Source of the DNA: Nitratidesulfovibrio sp. SRB-5
GTDB taxonomy: Bacteria > Desulfobacterota > Desulfovibrionia > Desulfovibrionales > Desulfovibrionaceae
Direction: 5' to 3'
Length of the DNA stretch: 64,000 bases
Assembly: GCF_019931275.1 (NCBI RefSeq)
Contig: NZ_JAIOTY010000001.1
Location: 1,708,650-1,772,649 of the forward strand
Made by a program: the position numbers and the translations under genes. Each line of letters begins with the position of its first letter. Position 1 is the first letter of the stretch. A model generated the notes under the pieces. It was not told where the DNA came from. It worked only from the letters and a program-made list of their open reading frames with translations, and did not search any database. This document shows, piece by piece, positions 8,578-18,113 of the stretch.

Positions 8578-9493
8578 CGAGCTGTTCCAGATAGGTGAAG
8601 GCTGCGGTTGCGGCAGTGGCCCCGTCACCGACGGCGGTGGTCACCTGGCGGCAGGCCTTCGACCGGATATCCCCGGCGGCGAAGACACCCGGCAGGCTGG
8701 TGCGCATCTCGGTATCGGTGATGATGAAGCCCTGCGGGTCCTTGTCGATGCCGTCGGGCAGAAAGTCGCCCACGGGTTCGAAACCGATGAAAATGAACAG
8801 CCCGTCCAGCGGCAGGAAGCGTTCTTCGCCCGTCTTCACATCGGCCAGGGTGATGCCGGTCAGGCCGGTATCGCCGTGCAGCTTGCGAACGACGGAGGAA
8901 AACTCGATGTCGATGTTGGGCGCGGACTGCACCTTTTCCTGGTAGCACTTGCAACCGCGAAACTCGTCGCGGCGGTGAATCAGGTGCAGGTTGGCCACCA
9001 GCTTGGCAAGGTACAGCGATTCTTCAAGGGCGGAGTTGCCGCCGCCCACCACGCCTACCTTCTGGCCGCGAAAGAAGTTGCCGTCGCACAGGGCGCAGTA
9101 CGAGATGCCCTTTCCGATCAGGCGGTCTTCGTCCGGCAGCCCCAGCTTCTTGTAGCGGGCGCCGGAGCAGACCACCACGGTCTTGCCGACGATCCATTCG
9201 TCGCCCACGCGCACCCGGTTGGCGCCGGGGGCGGGTTCGAACGCGGTCACGGCGTCGTTGTACTTGTCGTGGGGGTAGCGTTCAAGGTGGGCGGCGAACA
9301 GGTCCGCCAGTTCCCAACCCTGGATGCCCTTTGGAAAGCCGGGGTAGTTCTCTATCTCGGCGGTCATGAGCACCTGGCCGCCGGGAGACAGCTTTTCGAC
9401 AAAGGCGACGCTCACGCCGGAACGCAAAAGATAGAGGGCGGCCGTCATGCCGGCCGGCCCTCCTCCAATGACGATGGCGTCGTATGTCTTCAT
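8570..9493 (-). CDS. trxB: Thioredoxin reductase
   Basis: FAD-dependent reductase of thioredoxin, 307 aa, cytoplasmic. It has the FAD-binding GGGPAGMTA near the N-terminus, the redox pair CALC (Cys133, Cys136) followed by DGNFF, the second dinucleotide fold [11 protein letters not shown], and the FAD-binding [16 protein letters not shown] near the C-terminus. The ATG at 9493 is taken; an in-frame TTG at 9502 overlaps the trxA stop and lies nearer the AGAAGG, so three extra residues are possible. Directly follows trxA, its substrate. Confidence 0.92.
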   Translation of the reverse strand: MKTYDAIVIGGGPAGMTAALYLLRSGVSVAFVEKLSPGGQVLMTAEIENYPGFPKGIQGWELADLFAAHLERYPHDKYNDAVTAFEPAPGANRVRVGDEWIVGKTVVVCSGARYKKLGLPDEDRLIGKGISYCALCDGNFFRGQKVGVVGGGNSALEESLYLAKLVANLHLIHRRDEFRGCKCYQEKVQSAPNIDIEFSSVVRKLHGDTGLTGITLADVKTGEERFLPLDGLFIFIGFEPVGDFLPDGIDKDPQGFIITDTEMRTSLPGVFAAGDIRSKACRQVTTAVGDGATAATAAFTYLEQLDA

Positions 9494-9494
9494 G

Positions 9495-9818
9495 TTAGCC
9501 AAGGGCCTTCTGCGCGATCATGTCCTTGATGCTGCTCTTGGACACGGCGCCGGTGATCTGTTCGACCACTTCGCCGCCCTTGAACAGGATCAGGGTGGGG
9601 ATGGCGCGGATGCCGTACTTGGAGGGGGTGGCGGGGTTCTCGTCCACGTTCATCTTGGCGATGAGCACCTTGCCGTCGTATTCGGCGGCCAGCTCGTCGA
9701 TGACGGGGCCCATCGCGCGACACGGACCGCACCAGGGAGCCCAGAAGTCGATCAGCACGGGAATGGAGGATTTGAGGACGTTGGCTTCGAAGTTGGCGTC
9801 GGTGATCTGAACGGCCAT
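9495..9818 (-). CDS. trxA: Thioredoxin
   Basis: Classical 107-aa thioredoxin with the active site WCGPC (Cys30, Cys33) in FWAPWCGPCRAM, then the Asp-lacking core and the cis-Pro region GIRAIPTLILF. It reduces protein disulfides using electrons from TrxB. The start at 9818 has AAGGAG upstream. First gene of trxA-trxB-bamD, under the promoter at 9998-10026 with a leader of about 170 nt. Confidence 0.95.
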   Translation of the reverse strand: MAVQITDANFEANVLKSSIPVLIDFWAPWCGPCRAMGPVIDELAAEYDGKVLIAKMNVDENPATPSKYGIRAIPTLILFKGGEVVEQITGAVSKSSIKDMIAQKALG

Positions 9819-9997
9819 GGTGCACTCCTTTTGGTCGTATATGCGATGCGGCGACCGCATCCGAGACGGTATGTGCCCGGTCTCGTTACGGACTGGGCCC
9901 CGGAAACGGCATGGGCAGAAGCGTCGTGCGGGGGCTGCGCGGCGGACCGCGCATGGCGATGCCCCGGCAGGTGACCCGCCTCCTGCCAACCTATGAA

Positions 9998-10026
9998 GAA
10001 ATAGTAGGGCGCTGCTGGCGTGTCAA
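9998..10026 (-). promoter_or_regulatory. Sigma-70 promoter of trxA-trxB-bamD
   Basis: On the minus strand a perfect -35 TTGACA (10021-10026), a 17-bp spacer and TATTTC (9998-10003). Confidence 0.6.
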
Positions 10027-10051
10027 GCACGACGGCGCCGGCAGCCTGCTT

Positions 10052-11314
10052 CTACACACTGCGGAACATGGTGAAATCATCGGGAATCGAGCGCCCGCGC
10101 GGGATGGCTTCCAACGCAAGGTCGTGCCCCAGTCCAAGGGATGCCAGCTGCCAGCCCGCATGGGCCACCATGATGCCGTTGTCGGTGCACAGGGCGGGCG
10201 ACGGCAACAGCAGCGGCAGGCCTGCGCGCCGGGAAAGATCGCCGAGGGCCTCGCGCACATAAGAATTGGCAGCCACGCCACCGGCAGCAACAAGCGCCCT
10301 GACCGGGGTGCGTGGTTCGTCGGGTGACGCCCTGCCCTGCACCATATCCGTGGCGAGGGATGCCTCCCCATGCGTCGCGGCCTGACCGGCATCCACTGCT
10401 ACCACCCCGCTCTTTTTGCGCTTCTTTCTGGCCGGTGCGGCGGGCGTGCCGGGCAGCGAACCGTTTTCACGCACCAGCGCCCTTTCCAGCTTGATGCGCA
10501 GGGTGTCGGCCACGGCGTGGTTGAACGAGGCGCACATGTCGCAGAGGCCGGATACATCGGGCAGGGCCTGATCCGCCTCACCCTCGCCTCCCCCCACATC
10601 GACCGAGCCGGTTGCCACGGCGCGCGCGGCGGCGGCCAAGGCGGGGTTTGCCTGGATCACCAGCCCGGCTGCGGTCTTCAGGCCGCTGAAGCTGAAATCG
10701 AGGTTGTCGTTATCCACGTAGGGCCGGGGAAACATGGTGGGGTTCACCCTGCCCTTGCGGCCCAGTTCATCAATGGTGCGTCCGCCGGGATAGGCCAGGC
10801 CGAGCTGCTTGGCCACCTTGTCGAAGGCCTCGCCCGCCGCGTCGTCCAGGGTGCGCCCCAGCAGCGGCATGTGGCGCGGAGATTCCATGCGGTAGATGTG
10901 GGTATGCCCGCCGGACACCAGAAGGCCCAGCGCGGGGTACGCCATCTCTGCGGCAATGCCCGCCGCCAGCAGGTGGGCATGCAGGTGGTTGACCCCCACC
11001 AGCCGTGCGCCGGTGGCCAGGGCAAGCCCCTTGGCAAAGCCCATGCCCACCAGCAGGCTGCCCAGCAGACCCGGCCCGCGCGCCACGGCCACCACGTCGA
11101 TGTCGGCGGCGGTCACGCCCGCCCGGCGCAGCACTTCGTCGCACAGGGCGCCGATGAGCCGGTAATGCTCGCGCGAGGCCAGTTCCGGCACCACCCCGCC
11201 GAACAGGGCGTGCACGTCGGCCTGCGAGGACATGACGTCGGCAATGACCACGCCGTCGCGCACAAGCGCCAGCGCAGTTTCATCGCACGAGGTTTCTATG
11301 CCGAGACAGAGCAT
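10052..11314 (-). CDS. tsaD: tRNA N6-threonylcarbamoyladenosine transferase TsaD with a long internal insertion
   Basis: Transfers threonylcarbamoyl to A37 of ANN-decoding tRNAs. The start [13 protein letters not shown] is diagnostic, as are the metal-binding His110 and His114 in [14 protein letters not shown], the [11 protein letters not shown] block and [12 protein letters not shown] near the end. About 420 aa against 340-360 normally. The excess sits between LERAL and [11 protein letters not shown] (about 285-338), a Pro/Ala-rich stretch with the basic run RKKRKK; a smaller Gly/Glu-rich loop lies near 238-252. Both would be surface loops. The upstream frame to 11500 is repeat DNA. Confidence 0.92.
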   Translation of the reverse strand: MLCLGIETSCDETALALVRDGVVIADVMSSQADVHALFGGVVPELASREHYRLIGALCDEVLRRAGVTAADIDVVAVARGPGLLGSLLVGMGFAKGLALATGARLVGVNHLHAHLLAAGIAAEMAYPALGLLVSGGHTHIYRMESPRHMPLLGRTLDDAAGEAFDKVAKQLGLAYPGGRTIDELGRKGRVNPTMFPRPYVDNDNLDFSFSGLKTAAGLVIQANPALAAAARAVATGSVDVGGGEGEADQALPDVSGLCDMCASFNHAVADTLRIKLERALVRENGSLPGTPAAPARKKRKKSGVVAVDAGQAATHGEASLATDMVQGRASPDEPRTPVRALVAAGGVAANSYVREALGDLSRRAGLPLLLPSPALCTDNGIMVAHAGWQLASLGLGHDLALEAIPRGRSIPDDFTMFRSV

Positions 11315-11365
11315 GGAATTGTCAGCCTGATAGTTACGGAGGGCATTGTTCCGCACAACCCTATG

Positions 11366-11515
11366 AAAACGTTTTGGGGAGGTGGGAGGGGGCTTGGGGG
11401 AGGGAGGGACCCTTTTTGGCGCTCTGCGGTCGCCATCCGTAAGGCTCACGCTGCGCGTTCGCCCAACGGCTGCCGCAAAAGGGGTTCCTCCCTCCCCCAA
11501 TATTTGCGTCGTCGC
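11366..11515. repeat. Copy A of G-rich hairpin repeat family, downstream of fbp
   Basis: Arms at about 11393-11417 and 11494-11517 pair almost perfectly (right arm read back TTGGGGGAGGGAGG...). They are separated by about 75 bp, with the tail CAAAACGTTTTCAT (minus strand, 11364-11377) on the tsaD side. It follows the fbp stop directly and probably ends the fbp transcript. Related copies are at 59597, 61355 and 61506. Confidence 0.55.
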
Positions 11516-11521
11516 CCCACC

Positions 11522-12535
11522 CTACTTCGCGTGGCGGGTGTAGATGTCGGTCACGGCCTGCACATCGCGGCGCGAGCCGATGAACAGGGGCACGCGTTCG
11601 TGCAGCACCTGGGGCTTGATGTCCAGGATGCGGCCCGTGCCGTCGGTGGCAAGGCCACCGGCCTGCTCGGCCAGAAAGGCCAGGGGCGAGGCTTCGCATT
11701 GCAGGCGCAGCTTGCCCTGGGGCTTTTGCGGGTCGCGCTGGTCCATGGGGTACATGAAGATGCCGCCGTACAGCAGGGTGCGGTGGAAATCCGCCACCAG
11801 CGACCCAACGTAGCGCAGGGAATAGGGCTTGCCGCGCTCGTTGTCGGTGCCCTTGAAGTAGCCGACGGCCTCGCGGGTGGCCTCGTCCCAGTAGTGCCAG
11901 TAGGATTCGTTGACGGAGTATATCTTGCCCCGCTCCGGGATGCGGATGTCGGGGTGCGAAAGCAGGAATTCGCCCACGGTGGGGTCCAGGGTGAAGCCGT
12001 GCACGCCCTGGCCGGTGGAATACACCAGCATGGTGGAGGGGCCGTACAGGATGTAGCCCGCGGCCACCTGCTCGGTGCCTGACTGCAACACGTCTTCCAT
12101 GGTGGCGTCGTCGCCGGAGGGCGACTTGCGGCGCAGGATGGAAAAAATGGTGCCGACGTTGATGTTCACGTCGATGTTGGACGAGCCGTCCAGCGGGTCG
12201 AAGATGAGGATGTAGTCGCCACGGGTGAGCTTTTCGGACACGCGGATGACGTCGGCGTTCTCTTCGGAACCCATGGCGCACAGCGCGCCGGAACGCTCCA
12301 TGCGATAGATGAGCACTCGGTTGGCGAATTCGTCCAGCTTCTGCACGTTCTCGCCCTGCACGTTGACCTCGCCCGTGCCGCCCAGAACATCCAGCAGGCC
12401 CGCCTTGTTCACGCTGCGGGCGATGATCTTGGCGGACAGGATGAGGTCGTTCAGCAGGGTGGTGAACTGGCCGGTGGCGGCGGGCGAACGCTTCTGGTGC
12501 AGCAGCAGGTGCTCGGTAACGGTGACCTCTGGCAT
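11522..12535 (-). CDS. fbp: Fructose-1,6-bisphosphatase class I
   Basis: Hydrolyses fructose-1,6-bisphosphate to fructose-6-phosphate, the committed step of gluconeogenesis; 337 aa, cytoplasmic. The metal/phosphate site is seen as [14 protein letters not shown], with further family blocks at [44 protein letters not shown] and LLYECNP-like [15 protein letters not shown]. The start at 12535 has AGGAG upstream. It fits with the PEP synthase, pyruvate carboxylase and GpmI genes elsewhere in the window. Confidence 0.95.
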   Translation of the reverse strand: MPEVTVTEHLLLHQKRSPAATGQFTTLLNDLILSAKIIARSVNKAGLLDVLGGTGEVNVQGENVQKLDEFANRVLIYRMERSGALCAMGSEENADVIRVSEKLTRGDYILIFDPLDGSSNIDVNINVGTIFSILRRKSPSGDDATMEDVLQSGTEQVAAGYILYGPSTMLVYSTGQGVHGFTLDPTVGEFLLSHPDIRIPERGKIYSVNESYWHYWDEATREAVGYFKGTDNERGKPYSLRYVGSLVADFHRTLLYGGIFMYPMDQRDPQKPQGKLRLQCEASPLAFLAEQAGGLATDGTGRILDIKPQVLHERVPLFIGSRRDVQAVTDIYTRHAK

Positions 12536-12624
12536 GGAGTGCTCCTGGCGAAACCGTGCCGGTGCGGCGCGGTGTGGAAGTACCGGGCGCTGCCCGGCGG
12601 ATGGGGGAAAGGCCAGAAACGGCA

Positions 12625-12677
12625 CGCGCCGGGGCGCACCGCCCGCCATACGGCGGAAACGGGCACGCCCCGGCGCG
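12625..12677 (-). terminator. Hairpin between the lipoprotein gene and fbp
   Basis: A 12-bp perfect stem (CGCGCCGGGGCG 12625-12636 with 12666-12677) with a 29-nt loop, just past the lipoprotein gene. Possible terminator; no U-run. Confidence 0.35.
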
Positions 12678-12686
12678 ACGCGAACC

Positions 12687-13652
12687 TTATCGGAGGGCTT
12701 CTTCCTTGACCTTCTGATCGTCCGACGCCTGCGGCGCGGGCTTGGTCAGGATGCTGCCCTCGGATTCGTCAAGTTCGGGATAGGCGGGCTGGATTTCGGT
12801 CACGGGCTCGTTGGGAGTGTTGGCCGAACCCAGCGCGGCGGCCTGCTTGAGGATGGCGAGTTGTTCCGGCTTTTCCGGAAAGCTGCCCGCCTCGGGCACG
12901 GCAAACACCAGCGGCAGGTTGCCGAGGTAGCGCGACACCCAGTAGAATTCGCCGTTGGCGTTGGAAACGGAACCGTACACGTCCTTGGAGACCGCGTTGG
13001 CCCAGTCGGTGGAGGCGATGGGGGTGGCCTGCGCGTCGAAGCGGCCGGGCCACATGACCTGGCCGGGCGCGGCGATCATCAGGTCCGCCGGGCGCGACGA
13101 ATATGGCAGCAGCGCGCGGATGTCGAAATGGGCGATGACCAGCCCCCGGAAGTCGGTGCCGGAGTACACGGGCACGCCCACGTACACCTCGGGCCCCATG
13201 GGGGTCTCCTGCACGTAGCTGCGCAGGGCGCGCATGTTCTGCTTGGCGTCTTCCTTCAGCAGCGGCGTGAAATCCAGCGGCTTCATGGGCGCTTCGGGCT
13301 GTTGGGCCATGACGTGGCCCTCGTTGTCCACGGCTGCCAGCCCGCTGATCCACGGAAAACGCTGGAACATCTGCTTGGCCCAGGCCGTGTCCGGCTTGCG
13401 GTCGCTGTTTTCCAGGGCCCGCTCCAGGGCGCGCAACTGGATGTCGATACCGGCAAAGCCTTCCGCAAGGCGGGCTTCGGCGGGCGCCACCTCGCCCTTG
13501 TCCTCAAGGTCGAGCTTGGCGGGGGTGTTCAGATATTCGCGGTAGTACCGGCGGGTGTCTTTCCAGTACCCTTTGGCCTCGTGCTTGCACCCCGTCGCCA
13601 GCAGCACGCCCAGCGCGAGCAGCAGACAGGCGGCCTTGTTGACTCGCTGCAC
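12687..13652 (-). CDS. Predicted lipoprotein of unknown function with a sensor-like domain
   Basis: 321-aa lipoprotein. A short signal peptide ends in LATGC (Cys22 as lipid site). The start is a GTG at 13652 with AGGAG 7 bases upstream; the frame is open further but has no ribosome site. The middle (about 95-260) alternates strands and turns, with [42 protein letters not shown] and [14 protein letters not shown]. This resembles periplasmic Cache/PAS-like ligand sensors, but that is a weak inference and no transmembrane output domain is present. The C-terminal 50 residues are Pro/Glu-rich. Function not known. Confidence 0.7.
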   Translation of the reverse strand: MQRVNKAACLLLALGVLLATGCKHEAKGYWKDTRRYYREYLNTPAKLDLEDKGEVAPAEARLAEGFAGIDIQLRALERALENSDRKPDTAWAKQMFQRFPWISGLAAVDNEGHVMAQQPEAPMKPLDFTPLLKEDAKQNMRALRSYVQETPMGPEVYVGVPVYSGTDFRGLVIAHFDIRALLPYSSRPADLMIAAPGQVMWPGRFDAQATPIASTDWANAVSKDVYGSVSNANGEFYWVSRYLGNLPLVFAVPEAGSFPEKPEQLAILKQAAALGSANTPNEPVTEIQPAYPELDESEGSILTKPAPQASDDQKVKEEALR

Positions 13653-13793
13653 TCTCTTTCTCCTGAATGGATCGTTGCGATCTGCGGCAGGCCGACTGGC
13701 GCGGGGCTTCCCCCGTCCCCCTTCGTCACGAAGGACGCGCACGGCTGCCGCGCGGTATCCCCGCGCGTGGGTTCGATACGAATTTCGGGCCCG

Positions 13794-14759
13794 TTACCCC
13801 TGGGCGCGCGCCTCCAGGCGCTCGGCCAGTGATTCGAGCATGTGGATGAGCTTGTGTTTGCCCTGGAGGGGCTGCCCCTCGTCGGCCGCCTGCTGCCGCT
13901 GGCTTCCCTCCCCCACGGACTTGAGGCGGTTGGTGAGTTCCTGGATCACGCCGGAGATGTCGGCGCGCTCTTCGTCGCTGCCCGAAGCGGCCAGCAGTTC
14001 CTCGTAGATGTCGAGGGCACCGCGCAGGTCGCCCTGCTCGGCCAGCACCTGCGCCATGGAGCGGGTGCGCAGCGAAAAATGTTCTTCTTCCTCGTCCTGT
14101 GCGTCCAGGGCATCGGGCGCGGCAACCACACCGGATGCGCCCGATGCGGCGGGCGCGGCGGACGGGGCGGACGCGGCGAAGGTGCGCTCTTTCCCGGCGG
14201 GGGCCACGCTGGCGTCGTCGTGCTCGTCCGACATGTCAGGCATATCGGGCGTATACGGCGTCTCGGGCACAGCGGAAGGCGCGGCAAGGGAGGCTGCGGG
14301 CGTCGCGGGGCGCGGGGCGGGCACGGGGTCCGTGCCGTTGCCGCCCAGCATGGCGCGCAAGCCGTGCTCGATGACGGATGTCCACGACAGCGCACCCTGG
14401 GTGCCGGAACGGAACGAGGCCGCCAGAAAGGCCAGGGCCAGCGCGGTGTCGCGGCCCTTGTCCCCGGCGGCCAGGCAGGCGCTCCAGGCATCCCAGAAGC
14501 CGGGATACGCGCCCAGCAGGCGGGCCAGCTTGCCCACTTCGCCGTCGCGCAGGTCGTCCCTGTGGCTTGAATGCAGGAGTTCTATGAGGAAAAGGCGGGC
14601 TTCGATGAATTCGGGATGGCGGTCAAGCCCCTGGCGCAGGGTGGCTATGGCGTCATCGGGTTGGCCGTTTTCTGCCAGCAGGCGGGCGAGCGGAAAAAAG
14701 ACCTTCGAACTCGGTTCGAGTTCAAGTACCTCTTGATACCACTCAATTTTTGCCTTCAT
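13794..14759 (-). CDS. TPR-repeat protein
   Basis: 321-aa soluble protein with TPR-like helical pairs at both ends: VFFPLARLLAENGQPDDAI near 19-38 and MAQVLAEQGDLRGALDIYEE in the C-terminal third. A long Pro/Ala/Ser/Asp-rich linker (about 145-230) joins them. Its start overlaps the end of the ftsB-like gene by 17 bp, so it belongs to that transcript. Probably a scaffold; partner unknown. Confidence 0.75.
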   Translation of the reverse strand: MKAKIEWYQEVLELEPSSKVFFPLARLLAENGQPDDAIATLRQGLDRHPEFIEARLFLIELLHSSHRDDLRDGEVGKLARLLGAYPGFWDAWSACLAAGDKGRDTALALAFLAASFRSGTQGALSWTSVIEHGLRAMLGGNGTDPVPAPRPATPAASLAAPSAVPETPYTPDMPDMSDEHDDASVAPAGKERTFAASAPSAAPAASGASGVVAAPDALDAQDEEEEHFSLRTRSMAQVLAEQGDLRGALDIYEELLAASGSDEERADISGVIQELTNRLKSVGEGSQRQQAADEGQPLQGKHKLIHMLESLAERLEARAQG

Positions 14760-15081
14760 CAGATCCGGCTCCCGGTGTGGCCGCTTCCGCCTGCGTCTCG
14801 GGGAAGATGTAGAGGATTTCGTTGTCCTTCACGAAGTTCAACCGCTTGCGGATCATCTTTTCGACATATTTCCCGTCCGCCTGCAAGAGCCGTATTTCGC
14901 GGCTGAGGGCCAGGTTGCGGGTGTCGAGGTCCTTCAGGCGGGCCTCCATGGCGGTGGACTGCTGCTTCAGCGTCTTGTACGCCACCATGCCCTGGTCGCT
15001 CCAGACAAGGCGATACAGCAGGACAACGTTAAGGGCCAGAGAAAGGCCGATGAGCAGGCGACGCCAGAACATCTCGGTCAC
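14743..15081 (-). CDS. FtsB/DivIC-like septum formation initiator protein
   Basis: 112-aa single-pass membrane protein. One helix (about 8-27) is followed by a coiled coil (about 36-75), then the family signature YVEKMIRKRLNFVKDNEILYIF. FtsB-type proteins link FtsQ and FtsL in the divisome. The tail after 95 is short and Glu/Ala-rich. It overlaps its upstream neighbour by 4 bp (ATGA) and its downstream TPR neighbour by 17 bp. Confidence 0.8.
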   Translation of the reverse strand: MTEMFWRRLLIGLSLALNVVLLYRLVWSDQGMVAYKTLKQQSTAMEARLKDLDTRNLALSREIRLLQADGKYVEKMIRKRLNFVKDNEILYIFPETQAEAATPGAGSDEGKN

Positions 15082-15350
15082 TGCAACAGCCGACGCTGCT
15101 CGCCGCGGCGGCGCATGGCGGAAACCGGCCCTTTCAGTTCTTCCAGAAAATTCGCGGTGGCGCGCTCTATGCGGCGCACGTCGTCCTCGTCCAGCAGAAC
15201 AGCGTCAAGCCGTTCCATGAACGACTTGAGCACGGTGAACTCCTGCATCAGTTCGCCCCCAAGCTCAAGCCGTTCCAGGTCCGGCTCAAGCTCAAGGATG
15301 GTCTGCAGGCAGTTCTTCAACCTGCTGTGCAGTCCCTCGTGATCCTGCAT
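15078..15350 (-). CDS. Small helical protein of unknown function between pgsA and ftsB-like gene
   Basis: 90 aa, acidic and predicted nearly all helical, with heptad-like Leu spacing (LKNCLQTILELEPDLERLEL). Start at 15350 chosen for GGAG 8 bases upstream; an ATG at 15368 would add six residues but has a weaker site. Overlaps the ftsB-like start by 4 bp. Not recognised. Its position in a division/envelope transcript suggests, but does not show, a role there. Confidence 0.65.
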   Translation of the reverse strand: MQDHEGLHSRLKNCLQTILELEPDLERLELGGELMQEFTVLKSFMERLDAVLLDEDDVRRIERATANFLEELKGPVSAMRRRGEQRRLLQ

Positions 15351-15385
15351 GAATGCGTCTCCGGCCATGCGCCCGCCTGTGCGGG

Positions 15386-15973
15386 CTAGGCCCGTCCGGC
15401 GCCTTCCTTGAGCCAGTTTCCGTAAAATGTATACAGGTAGTTGAAGCCTGAAAATACCGTGAGAAACAACGCGATGTAAAGCATAAACTGCCCTGCCGGG
15501 TTGGGGTCCAGCCCGAACCACGGGAAGTGCAGCATCAGCGGCACCAGCGCGAACATCTGCATGACGGTCTTCATCTTGCCGAACTTGTCCGCGGCGATGA
15601 CCAGCCCCTCGTCGGCGGCCACGGCGCGCAGGCCGGTGACCATCAGCTCGCGCGCGATGATCACGATGGCGATCCAGCCGGCGATCCAGCCCAGTTCAAC
15701 CAGCATGATCAGCACGGAACCGATGAGAATCTTGTCGGCCAGCGGGTCCAGGAACTTGCCGAAACTGGTCACCATGTTCGACCGGCGGGCGATGTGCCCG
15801 TCGATGACGTCGGTGATGGAGGCCAGCGCGAACAGCACCACGGCCGCCAGGCAGGTGATGCGTCCGGGGAACATCAGCAGCACGACGATGGCGGGCACGA
15901 TGAAGATGCGCGCCAGCGTGATGCGGTTGGCAAGGTTGAACATACGCTGGAGGGGGCTTTGTTGCTGCGTCAT
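15386..15973 (-). CDS. pgsA: CDP-diacylglycerol-glycerol-3-phosphate 3-phosphatidyltransferase
   Basis: Makes phosphatidylglycerol phosphate, the committed step to phosphatidylglycerol, in the inner membrane; 195 aa with about five to six helices. The CDP-alcohol transferase signature is complete: D55xxD58G59xxA62R63...G72xxxD76xxxD80. Start MTQQQS at 15973 with AGGA upstream; MFNLANRITL nine codons later also resembles the family start. Confidence 0.93.
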   Translation of the reverse strand: MTQQQSPLQRMFNLANRITLARIFIVPAIVVLLMFPGRITCLAAVVLFALASITDVIDGHIARRSNMVTSFGKFLDPLADKILIGSVLIMLVELGWIAGWIAIVIIARELMVTGLRAVAADEGLVIAADKFGKMKTVMQMFALVPLMLHFPWFGLDPNPAGQFMLYIALFLTVFSGFNYLYTFYGNWLKEGAGRA

Positions 15974-16166
15974 GTGGGTGTTCCTAGCACACTTCGTCGC
16001 GCTGGCAAAGGGAGGATGACCACCCTGCCGCGCCATGGACCCAAATGGCCCCGCAGACGTTCCGGCTGGCCCGGTGGCTGCCTTGGCGGGGTGGCATCGG
16101 GGCCGGGGCGCGCGACTTCGCACGCACCGGCCCGGTCACGCATGTCGGTCTGGCGTCAGCTGGCCA

Positions 16167-17063
16167 TCAGGCGTGGGTGCTGGCCACGGCCTCCAGGCTG
16201 TTCTCCGACGCGGCGGCGATGTTGTCGGCCAGTTCCAGAAAGCCCTGCTTGGCGCGCGAATCCTCTTCCAGCATCACCACGGGCACGCCCCGGTCGGCGG
16301 CCACCACGGTGGCCGGGTCCAGCGGCACGGCGCCCAGGAAGGTCAGGCCGTACTTCTCCGCCAGTTCGCGTCCGCCGCCCTTCTTGAACAGCGAAATTTC
16401 GCCGCCGCAGTGCGGACAGTACAGGCCGCTCATGTTCTCGACCACGCCCAGCACGTTGGCCTGGGCGTACTGCAGGAAGTTGATGGCCTTGCGCACGTCG
16501 GCCAGCGAGATTTCCTGCGGGGTGGTCACCACCACGCACAGGGCGTCGGGGATGGTCTTCAGCACGGTCATGTGCTCGTCGCCGGTGCCGGGGGGGGAAT
16601 CGATGAGCAGAAAGTCCAGGTCGCCCCAGTTCACGTCGGAAACGAACTGGCGGATGGCCGCCGTCTTCTTGGGGCCGCGCCACAGCACCGCCGTGTCGCG
16701 GTCCTTGAGCAGCGAATCCATGGAGATGACGAACAGGTTGTCGTTGTACTTCGCCGGGTTCAGCAGGCCGCCGCGCTCGTCGGCCTCTATGCCCGCGCGC
16801 AGGCCCAGCAGGTTGGGCACGCTGGGGCCGTGGATGTCCACGTCCAGGATGCCCACCTTGTAGCCGCGCGCGGCCAGGGCCGCCGCCGTGTTCACGGTGA
16901 CGGAGCTTTTGCCCACCCCGCCCTTGCCGCTCATGATGAAGAGCTTGTATCTGATCCGCCCCAGCGTGGAGGAGATGATCTCGTCCTGAATGGCCATGCC
17001 GGCGCTGGGCTTGCCCGTTTCGGCCTTGTTCTTTGCCGAGGGGCAGGTGCTGCACGAGGACAT
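16167..17063 (-). CDS. Mrp/ApbC family Fe-S cluster carrier ATPase
   Basis: 298-aa P-loop ATPase of the Mrp/NBP35 group, which carries and delivers Fe-S clusters in the cytoplasm. The deviant Walker A GKGGVGKSS is at 46-54, followed by DVDIHGPSVPNLLG and the family blocks LDFLLIDSPPGTGDEH and TTPQEISLADVRKAI. The C-terminal CPHCGG would bind the bridging cluster. The N-terminus carries an extra CSTC pair (Cys4, Cys7). Start at 17063 with AAGGAG upstream. Confidence 0.9.
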   Translation of the reverse strand: MSSCSTCPSAKNKAETGKPSAGMAIQDEIISSTLGRIRYKLFIMSGKGGVGKSSVTVNTAAALAARGYKVGILDVDIHGPSVPNLLGLRAGIEADERGGLLNPAKYNDNLFVISMDSLLKDRDTAVLWRGPKKTAAIRQFVSDVNWGDLDFLLIDSPPGTGDEHMTVLKTIPDALCVVVTTPQEISLADVRKAINFLQYAQANVLGVVENMSGLYCPHCGGEISLFKKGGGRELAEKYGLTFLGAVPLDPATVVAADRGVPVVMLEEDSRAKQGFLELADNIAAASENSLEAVASTHA

Positions 17064-17308
17064 ATGGATGCTCCTTGTCTGTGGCCGCCTGGCCGGTGGC
17101 GCGGCGGACCATGGAATTGCAATGCGGCGGGGCTTGCCCGCCCCGGTAAGGTAATGAATCGCGCCGCCCCGTCAAGCAAAAGGACCCGCTGGCTCCGAAG
17201 GACGCGAAGGTCGAGAAGGACGCGCGGGTCGCGGACGACAGCGCGCGGGTAACTGCACTCCGCGCCGGGCGTCAGCGCGAAACAGGGGTGCGAAACGTTG
17301 CGCGGGCG

Positions 17309-17896
17309 TCAGTTCAGGAACTTGATCGCCACGAAGCCCAGCACGCCAAGCACCAGCGTGACCAGCAACACGAGGTCGAACCGGCGCTCCAGAAAATAGC
17401 GCACCCGTTCGCCGTACAGGTAGATGAGCCCGGCGATGACGAAAAAGCGCAGCCCCCGGCTGGCCACCGACGCCAGCAGGAAGGTGATGAAATCGATGCG
17501 GAAGGCTCCGGCGGTGAGGGTGCACAGCTTGTACGGCACCGGGGTAAGCCCGGCCACGGCAACCGCCCAGGCGCTGTAGGCGTCATACCAGTCCTTCACC
17601 GCGTGGTACTGCTCCTGCAACCCGTAAAAGCGCACGATGGGCATGCCGGCCACGTCCATGAAGAACATGCCCACGAAATAGCCCGCAACGCCGCCCGCCA
17701 CCGATGCGGCCAGACAGATGGCCGCCAGGCGCAATGCCCGTTCGCGCGCGGCCAGGGCCATGGGAATCAGCAGCAGGTCCGGCGGCAACGGAAAGAAAAC
17801 CGATTCGGTGAACGAGACCAGCACCAGCATGCGCACGGCACCGCGCGATGCGGCGGCGGCCCACAAGCGGTCGAGAAGGCGGGAGAACAGGCGCAT
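17309..17896 (-). CDS. YqaA/DedA-like (SNARE-associated family) membrane protein
   Basis: 195-aa inner-membrane protein with about five hydrophobic segments. It has the SNARE-associated/VTT pattern: FTESVFFPLPPDLLLIPMAL, GYFVGMFF, VAGLTPVPYKLCTLTAGAFRIDF and a final GLRFFVIAGLIYLYGERVR. Members are thought to move or scramble lipids, but YqaA itself has no settled role. Start at 17896 with GGAAG upstream; the frame further upstream is Pro/Arg-rich. Confidence 0.8.
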   Translation of the reverse strand: MRLFSRLLDRLWAAAASRGAVRMLVLVSFTESVFFPLPPDLLLIPMALAARERALRLAAICLAASVAGGVAGYFVGMFFMDVAGMPIVRFYGLQEQYHAVKDWYDAYSAWAVAVAGLTPVPYKLCTLTAGAFRIDFITFLLASVASRGLRFFVIAGLIYLYGERVRYFLERRFDLVLLVTLVLGVLGFVAIKFLN

Positions 17897-18113
17897 GGGT
17901 CGGGGCTTCCTTTGCAGTGGCCGGACAATGGCCGGGAGAATCGGGGTGATGCCGGAAGAATCGGGGCGATATGCAGCCGCGCCATGGGCGGCTGTTGGCG
18001 GTGCCTGCGTCTGGCCCGTTGCTGGCAGGCGCCGCGCGCGGACCGTACCCGGCGCAGGCGGCAATGCCCACCCTGCCCCGCGCCAACCGGCAGCGGCCAG
18101 TCCGCGCCGCTGG

